Assembly: GCA_946479405.1 (NCBI GenBank)
Contig: CAMLGD010000102.1
Location: forward strand, 1 to 11,196
Reading direction: 5' to 3'
Length of the DNA: 11,196 bases
Source: an uncultured Vogesella sp.
GTDB lineage: Bacteria > Pseudomonadota > Gammaproteobacteria > Burkholderiales > Chromobacteriaceae
Shown: piece by piece, positions 7,546 to 11,196 of the stretch
Layout: each line of letters begins with the position of its first letter
How positions within the stretch are numbered: position 1 is the first letter of the stretch
Translations under genes and position numbers: made by a program
Notes under the pieces: generated by a model
Told to the model about the DNA's origin: nothing
What the model saw: the letters and a program-made list of their open reading frames with translations, nothing else
Databases searched by the model: none

Positions 7546-8884
7546 ACTCACCATCTTCTTCCCGGTAGCGCTGCAGCTTGTAACGCAGAGTGCGTTCGCT
7601 GATACCCAATCGCTCTGCGGCCAACTTCTTGACACCGCCAACAGCTTCCAGCGCATCCAGAATGTGCTTTTTTTCGATGGACTTCATGTCCATCGCCTGC
7701 TCAACGGCGGATGGTTCCGCAAAAATATCGGGCAAGGCAACAGGCCGTTCAGGCGAGACAGACTCCAGCATAAGATCGGCGGCAAAAACCTCCGTTCCAG
7801 CGGCAAGAATTGCCGCCCGCTGCATCACATTATCTAGCTCGCGGATGTTACCTTCCCAACTATAGGCAGTCAATTCTCGTTCGGCATCCCTGCCAAGCGT
7901 CAAATTCGACTTACCCACTGCGTCGGCATACTTTCGCAGCAATTTCCGTGCCAAAGGCAGAATATCCTCCGGCCGGGCGGCCAGGCCGGGCAGTTGCAGC
8001 GGGAAAACGTTCAGTCGAAAGTACAGATCTTCCCGGAAGCGACCAGCGGCGACCTCGACCTGGATATCGCGGTTGGTGGTAGCCAGCACACGGATATCCA
8101 GCTTGATGGTACGCGTCGCACCAACACGCTCCACCTCCCGCTCCTGCAGCACCCGCAACAGCTTGGCCTGCAGTGACAGCGGCATCTCGGTGACTTCATC
8201 AAGTAGGATGGTCCCCCCCTGTGCCTGTTCAAATTTACCGGGCAGACTGGCTGTCGCACCGGTAAATGCGCCTTTCTCGTGGCCAAACAGCGTGGATTCC
8301 AGCAGGTTGTCCGGAATGGCTGCGCAGTTCACCGCCACGAACGGCCCATCCTTGCGCCGAGAATACTGGTGCATGAAACGGGCCAACACCTCCTTACCTG
8401 CACCACTGGGGCCGCTGATCAATACACTGGCGTCGCTGGGCGCCACCCGACTGGCAATCGACAGCAGTTTGCGCATGGCGGGCGACTCAGCCACCAGCGT
8501 ATCGGCGCTGACCTCCGGCGCGTTCAGTACAAAGCGCTCCACCTCGGCAATCAGTTGCTGCGGTTCGAACGGCTTGAGCAGGTAGTGGCTGGCGCCGGCA
8601 CGCAGCAGTTCCACCGCCCGCTCGATCACGCCATACGCCGTCATTAGTACAAACGGCAAGCCGGGGTAGCGATCCTTGATAGCAAAGAACAACTGGTAGC
8701 CATCCATCGGCTGCATCTGCGCATCCGAAATCACCAGCCCGACCGGTTCGCGCTGCAGCACCTCCAGTGCCACCGTACCATCGGCCGCTTCCACTACCTG
8801 GAAACCGGCCAATAGCAGCGTGTCCACCAGCGCCTCACGCAGGTCGGCATCATCCTCAACCACCAAAACAGGCAAACGTTTCAT
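7538..8884 (-). CDS. flrC: FlrC/FleR-type sigma-54-dependent flagellar response regulator
   Basis: This is an NtrC-family activator that would drive RNA polymerase with sigma-54 at mid-class flagellar promoters. Domains in order: receiver (1-120) with acidic pocket E10/D11/D12, phospho-acceptor D54, T82 and K104; AAA+ domain (about 130-365) with Walker A GPSGAGKE (158-165), the sigma-54-contacting GAFTGA loop (205-210), Walker B ILLDE (226-230) and arginines R284, R290 and R349; and a Fis-type helix-turn-helix (about 415-440, AAERLGISERTLRYKL). The 448-residue length, the GPSGxGKE Walker A and the position directly before fliE match Vibrio FlrC and Pseudomonas FleR (from memory). No sensor kinase gene precedes it here; the upstream gene is a lone CheB domain 20 bases away. 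The coding sequence holds a G7 tract (8213-8219) and an A7 tract abutting an 8-bp hairpin (7668-7695). The ribosome binding site before the ATG is weak. Confidence 0.93.
   Translation of the reverse strand: MKRLPVLVVEDDADLREALVDTLLLAGFQVVEAADGTVALEVLQREPVGLVISDAQMQPMDGYQLFFAIKDRYPGLPFVLMTAYGVIERAVELLRAGASHYLLKPFEPQQLIAEVERFVLNAPEVSADTLVAESPAMRKLLSIASRVAPSDASVLISGPSGAGKEVLARFMHQYSRRKDGPFVAVNCAAIPDNLLESTLFGHEKGAFTGATASLPGKFEQAQGGTILLDEVTEMPLSLQAKLLRVLQEREVERVGATRTIKLDIRVLATTNRDIQVEVAAGRFREDLYFRLNVFPLQLPGLAARPEDILPLARKLLRKYADAVGKSNLTLGRDAERELTAYSWEGNIRELDNVMQRAAILAAGTEVFAADLMLESVSPERPVALPDIFAEPSAVEQAMDMKSIEKKHILDALEAVGGVKKLAAERLGISERTLRYKLQRYREEDGESA
7668..7695 (-). repeat. 8-bp hairpin directly abutting an A7 tract in flrC
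   Basis: On the transcript, CGATGGAC and GTCCATCG (7695-7688 and 7682-7675) form a perfect 8-bp stem with loop ATGAA, followed with no spacer by seven A (7674-7668) and a G. The A tract reads GAA AAA AAG in frame, that is the slippery heptamer A AAA AAG. It encodes MDMKSIEKK, the junction between the AAA+ domain and the HTH. The order (stem, then A) rules out an intrinsic terminator on this strand. A slippage or recoding function is a hypothesis only. Confidence 0.6.
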
Positions 8885-8904
8885 TTATTGTTGTATTCCA
8901 TCTT

Positions 8905-9624
8905 TCAGCCGCCAGCCCCCTGGCGGTTGGCACACAGTGCCATCAAACGACTGGCAATGCCCTGCAGCGGCAGCACTTCGTGCACACCGCCAGTGGCAAT
9001 CGCTTCCTTGGGCATGCCGAACACCACGCAGGATGCTTCGTCCTGTGCAATATTCAGCGCCCCGGCTTCCTTCAGTTCCAGCATGCCGGCAGCTCCATCC
9101 CGCCCCATACCGGTAAGAATTACCCCGATGCAATGCTTGCCCGCCACGTTGGCCGCAGAGCGAAACAGCACATCAACCGACGGCTTGTGCCGGTTGACCG
9201 GCGGCCCCTGGTGCAGACTGGCGGCATAGCCAATGCCATTGGTGGATTTGACCAGCAGGTGCGAATGACCCGGCGCGACGTAGACGGTCCCTGGCTGCAG
9301 ACGCTCACCATCCTCTGCCTCTTTCACTGCCAGCTTGCACAGCGAATCCAGCCGCGCGGCAAACGATTTGGTGAACATCTCCGGCATATGCTGGGTGATG
9401 ACGATCGGCGGCATGTCGGCCGGCAGACTGGTCAGCAGCACCCGCAGTGCCTCGGTACCGCCCGTGGAAGAGCCGATCGCAATCAGTGGCAACCGGCCCA
9501 GCGCCATCCTGCCCGGCTGCCGCGGCAGGATAATATCGGCAGTATGGCTGGGCGCCACGGACATCGGCTTGATGTCGGGCATCTTTTGGGTGTGCGGCAT
9601 AGAGTTCTCTTGTGACGACGACAT
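8905..9624 (-). CDS. cheB: CheB-type protein-glutamate methylesterase catalytic domain without receiver
   Basis: CheB removes methyl esters from (or deamidates) glutamyl residues of chemoreceptors, resetting chemotactic adaptation. This 239-residue protein is only the catalytic part. About 45 linker-like residues are followed by [16 protein letters not shown] with nucleophile S53, TQHMP with H79 and [10 protein letters not shown] with D176. The spacings are close to the Salmonella/E. coli triad S164-H190-D286. The [28 protein letters not shown] and [16 protein letters not shown] blocks are also typical. The usual N-terminal receiver (about 120 residues) is absent, and the phosphatase gene ends only 6 bases upstream, so no remnant can be hidden there. 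The start is uncertain: ATG at 9624 lacks a good ribosome binding site, while ATG at 9600 follows AAGAGA at good spacing. No other chemotaxis gene is in the window. It is probably co-transcribed with flrC, 20 bases downstream. Confidence 0.93.
   Translation of the reverse strand: MSSSQENSMPHTQKMPDIKPMSVAPSHTADIILPRQPGRMALGRLPLIAIGSSTGGTEALRVLLTSLPADMPPIVITQHMPEMFTKSFAARLDSLCKLAVKEAEDGERLQPGTVYVAPGHSHLLVKSTNGIGYAASLHQGPPVNRHKPSVDVLFRSAANVAGKHCIGVILTGMGRDGAAGMLELKEAGALNIAQDEASCVVFGMPKEAIATGGVHEVLPLQGIASRLMALCANRQGAGG
8909..8926 (-). repeat. Perfect 7-bp inverted repeat at the 3' end of cheB
   Basis: Arms CCGCCAG and CTGGCGG surround a 4-base centre (GGGG on the transcript). It lies in the last codons of cheB, ends just before the TGA, and is 25 bases upstream of the flrC ATG. 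No T-run follows, so it is not an ordinary intrinsic terminator. Confidence 0.5.
8928..8942 (-). repeat. Perfect 6-bp inverted repeat TGGCAC-N3-GTGCCA upstream of flrC
   Basis: A 15-base perfect dyad (arms TGGCAC and GTGCCA, three-base centre) is separated by one base from the 7-bp hairpin at 8909-8926. Together they form a tandem dyad 25-58 bases before flrC. The spacing resembles a dimeric regulator site or a double stem-loop, but the sequence also encodes cheB residues, so chance cannot be excluded. Confidence 0.45.
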
Positions 9625-9630
9625 TACGCG

Positions 9631-10101
9631 CTACAGCGACTGCTGCAGATGGCGACACCAGGCATCACAGGCTTCTTCCACCAGATCCAATACCTGCTCG
9701 AAGCCCTGCGGCCCGCCATAGTAAGGATCGGGCACCTCCGCCGACTGCCCCAGTATCGACAATAGCAGCTGCGGTACCACGCCACGACCGCCACGCACAC
9801 GCTCCAGATTAACCAGATTGTCGCAGTCCGCGGCCAGCAGGTAGTCGTAGCGAGTGAAATCTGCCGCGGTCACCTGCCGCGCCCGCAACGCGCTCAGGTC
9901 ATAGCCGCGGCCGGCCGCAGCCGCCACGCTGCGCGGATCCGGCGCGCGGCCAACGTGGTAATCGTGCGTACCGGCGGAGTCCACCTCCACCAACGCATCC
10001 AGCCCGTAATGGTGCAGGCGAGCACGCATCACCCCTTCCATGGTGGGCGAGCGACAGATATTGCCCATGCAGATCATCAAAATACGTAGTTTGCGTGCCA
10101 T
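9631..10101 (-). CDS. Low-molecular-weight protein-tyrosine phosphatase
   Basis: This small cytosolic phosphatase hydrolyses phosphotyrosine through a cysteinyl-phosphate intermediate. The 156-residue product (family about 150-160) carries the P-loop CMGNICRSP near its N-terminus, with nucleophile C11 and phosphate-binding R17. It also carries the general-acid loop DPYYGG (D125), the complete catalytic set. I chose the ATG at 10099-10101 because a strong ribosome binding site (AGGGGGAAGG) precedes it and the P-loop then sits at the usual distance from the start. A GTG 33 bases upstream (10134) would overlap uvrB and is unlikely. It lies 22 bases after uvrB and 6 before cheB. No tyrosine kinase or exopolysaccharide gene is adjacent, so a Wzb-like capsule role is not supported here. 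As I recall, a uvrB-phosphatase pairing is common in betaproteobacteria, which suggests a housekeeping role with unknown substrate. Confidence 0.93.
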   Translation of the reverse strand: MARKLRILMICMGNICRSPTMEGVMRARLHHYGLDALVEVDSAGTHDYHVGRAPDPRSVAAAAGRGYDLSALRARQVTAADFTRYDYLLAADCDNLVNLERVRGGRGVVPQLLLSILGQSAEVPDPYYGGPQGFEQVLDLVEEACDAWCRHLQQSL

Positions 10102-10102
10102 G

Positions 10103-10112
10103 CCTTCCCCCT
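10103..10112 (-). promoter_or_regulatory. Strong ribosome binding site deciding the phosphatase start
   Basis: AGGGGGAAGG on the minus strand ends two bases before the ATG at 10101, with its purine-rich core about 5-10 bases upstream. It is much stronger than anything before the alternative GTG at 10134, so it fixes the start of the phosphatase. Confidence 0.7.
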
Positions 10113-10123
10113 GCCTTCCGGCC

Positions 10124-11196
10124 TTACAACTCACTGAACCAGGCTTTTTCTTTCAGCGCCTTCAGTTCGTCGCGCAGCTTGGCGGCCTGCTCGAACTCCA
10201 GGTTGCGCGCCGCCTCCAGCATGGCTTTTTCCAGCCGCTTGATTTCCTTGGCCAGCGTCTTTTCGTCCATCATCGCGATGCGTGCGTCTTCCGCCAACGC
10301 TTTCCGATCCGCCGACTTGTCGTGGTACACGCCGTCGATAATGTCCTTGATCTTCTTGTTAATGCCCTGCGGCACAATGCCATGCTCGGCGTTGAACGCC
10401 AGCTGCTTGGCGCGGCGCCGCTCGGTTTCGTCGATGGCACGTTGCATGCTGTTGGTGATGCGGTCGGCGTACAGCAGCGCCAGGCCGTTGAGGTTGCGCG
10501 CAGCGCGGCCGATGGTCTGGATCAGGCTGCGCTCGCTGCGCAGGAAACCTTCCTTGTCAGCATCCAGGATCGCCACCAGACTCACCTCCGGAATATCCAG
10601 CCCCTCACGGAGCAGGTTGATGCCGATCAGCACGTCGAACATGCCCAACCGCAGATCACGAATGATTTCCACCCGCTCCACAGTGTCAATGTCGGAGTGC
10701 AGATAGCGCACCTTGATGCCGTGCTCGGTGTAGTAATCCGCCAGCTGTTCCGCCATGCGCTTGGTCAGTGTGGTCACCAGCACCCGCTCGCCGCGCTCGA
10801 TGCGCAGATGGATCTCCGACAACAGATCGTCCACCTGAGTGGACACCGGGCGAATCACGATTACCGGATCCACCAGCCCTGTTGGCCGTACCACCTGCTC
10901 CACCACCTGGCCGGCATGCTTGGCCTCGTAGTCCGATGGCGTGGCGGATACGAAGATGGCCTGTGGAATCAGTTTTTCGAATTCATGGAACTTCAACGGC
11001 CGGTTATCCACTGCCGACGGCAGGCGGAAGCCGTAATCCACCAGGTTCTGCTTGCGCGCGGCGTCGCCCTTGTACATCGCGCCTACCTGCGGCACGGTGA
11101 CATGGCTTTCGTCGATGAACATCAGAGCCGTCTTGGGCAGGTAGTCGATCAGCGTCGGCGGCGCTTCGCCCGGTGCGCGGCCGGAGAAATGGCGCG
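10124..11196 (-). CDS. uvrB: UvrB, excinuclease ABC subunit B (partial, C-terminal 356 residues)
   Basis: UvrB is the damage-verifying helicase-like subunit of bacterial nucleotide excision repair. It is loaded by UvrA and then recruits UvrC. The frame is open from the window edge; the N-terminal part with Walker A and the damage-probing beta-hairpin lies outside. Visible are [20 protein letters not shown], the motif II block [19 protein letters not shown], the helicase domain-2 motifs ([50 protein letters not shown]) and, in the last 40 residues, the UVR coiled-coil domain that binds UvrC (about [19 protein letters not shown]). The stop is TAA at 10124-10126. It is followed after 22 bases by the phosphatase, with no hairpin-plus-T terminator between, so read-through into the next genes is plausible. 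Nothing looks broken. Confidence 0.99.
   Translation of the reverse strand, partial: RHFSGRAPGEAPPTLIDYLPKTALMFIDESHVTVPQVGAMYKGDAARKQNLVDYGFRLPSAVDNRPLKFHEFEKLIPQAIFVSATPSDYEAKHAGQVVEQVVRPTGLVDPVIVIRPVSTQVDDLLSEIHLRIERGERVLVTTLTKRMAEQLADYYTEHGIKVRYLHSDIDTVERVEIIRDLRLGMFDVLIGINLLREGLDIPEVSLVAILDADKEGFLRSERSLIQTIGRAARNLNGLALLYADRITNSMQRAIDETERRRAKQLAFNAEHGIVPQGINKKIKDIIDGVYHDKSADRKALAEDARIAMMDEKTLAKEIKRLEKAMLEAARNLEFEQAAKLRDELKALKEKAWFSEL

Noticed and set aside
7668..7695. Hairpin next to seven T on the plus strand read as an intrinsic terminator
   Set aside because: On the plus strand the T-run comes before the stem, and on the minus strand the stem is followed by A, so neither orientation gives stem-then-U.
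8928..8942. TGGCAC in the dyad read as a sigma-54 -24 element for flrC
   Set aside because: In neither orientation is there a GC at the required ten-base distance from GG.
8767..9615. A 282-codon plus-strand frame spanning the flrC and cheB junction
   Set aside because: It is antisense to two well-supported genes and its composition is typical of a mirror frame.
10099..10134. Longer phosphatase starting at GTG 10134
   Set aside because: It would overlap uvrB, add eleven residues before the P-loop without family support, and ignore the strong ribosome binding site before the ATG at 10101.
1..11196. Neisserial DNA uptake sequences, tRNA genes, insertion sequences, CRISPR repeats or phage genes
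   Set aside because: Looked for by eye on both strands; no convincing match was seen.

Overview
The window is one unbroken, co-directional block of twelve genes, all on the minus strand. In transcription order (right to left) they are uvrB (3' part), a low-molecular-weight tyrosine phosphatase, a CheB-type methylesterase without a receiver domain, an FlrC/FleR-type sigma-54 response regulator, then fliE, fliF, fliG, fliH, fliI, fliJ, fliK and fliL (5' part). Gaps are 6 to 86 bases or short overlaps, so there is no gene-free stretch above 300 bases. I see no tRNA, rRNA, insertion sequence, integrase, CRISPR array or phage gene. The GC-rich composition, the gene order and the protein sequences suggest a motile Gram-negative proteobacterium. 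My best guess is a betaproteobacterium of the Neisseriales (Chromobacterium-like family); this is inference from remembered gene order and not a computed placement.

Region by region: 10124-11196 holds the C-terminal half of the excision-repair helicase UvrB. 9631-10101 is a low-molecular-weight PTP and 8905-9624 is the lone CheB catalytic domain. 7538-8884 is an FlrC-like activator (receiver, AAA+ with GAFTGA, Fis-type HTH). 1809-7505 is the classical fliEFGHIJ set: MS-ring/rod junction FliE, MS-ring FliF, rotor switch FliG, and the export ATPase complex FliH-FliI-FliJ. 580-1755 is the hook-length ruler FliK and 1-493 the stator-associated protein FliL. The gene order continues in both directions beyond the window.

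Working together, these genes build the membrane base, the C-ring switch and the type III export engine of a flagellum, and control hook length. The activator upstream of fliE would act with sigma-54. A near-consensus -24/-12 promoter lies two bases after the fliJ stop and just before fliK, so fliK (and perhaps fliL onward) has its own sigma-54 entry point as well as read-through.

Most of the window is ordinary flagellar biology and I do not see a clearly new system. The points most worth a second look are: the receiver-less CheB in the place where a kinase gene would sit next to flrC in Vibrio or Pseudomonas; an 8-bp hairpin directly abutting an A7 tract between the AAA+ and DNA-binding domains of flrC (a possible slippage or recoding site); a G7 tract just before Walker B of the same gene; tandem inverted repeats just upstream of flrC; and the fliK sigma-54 promoter.
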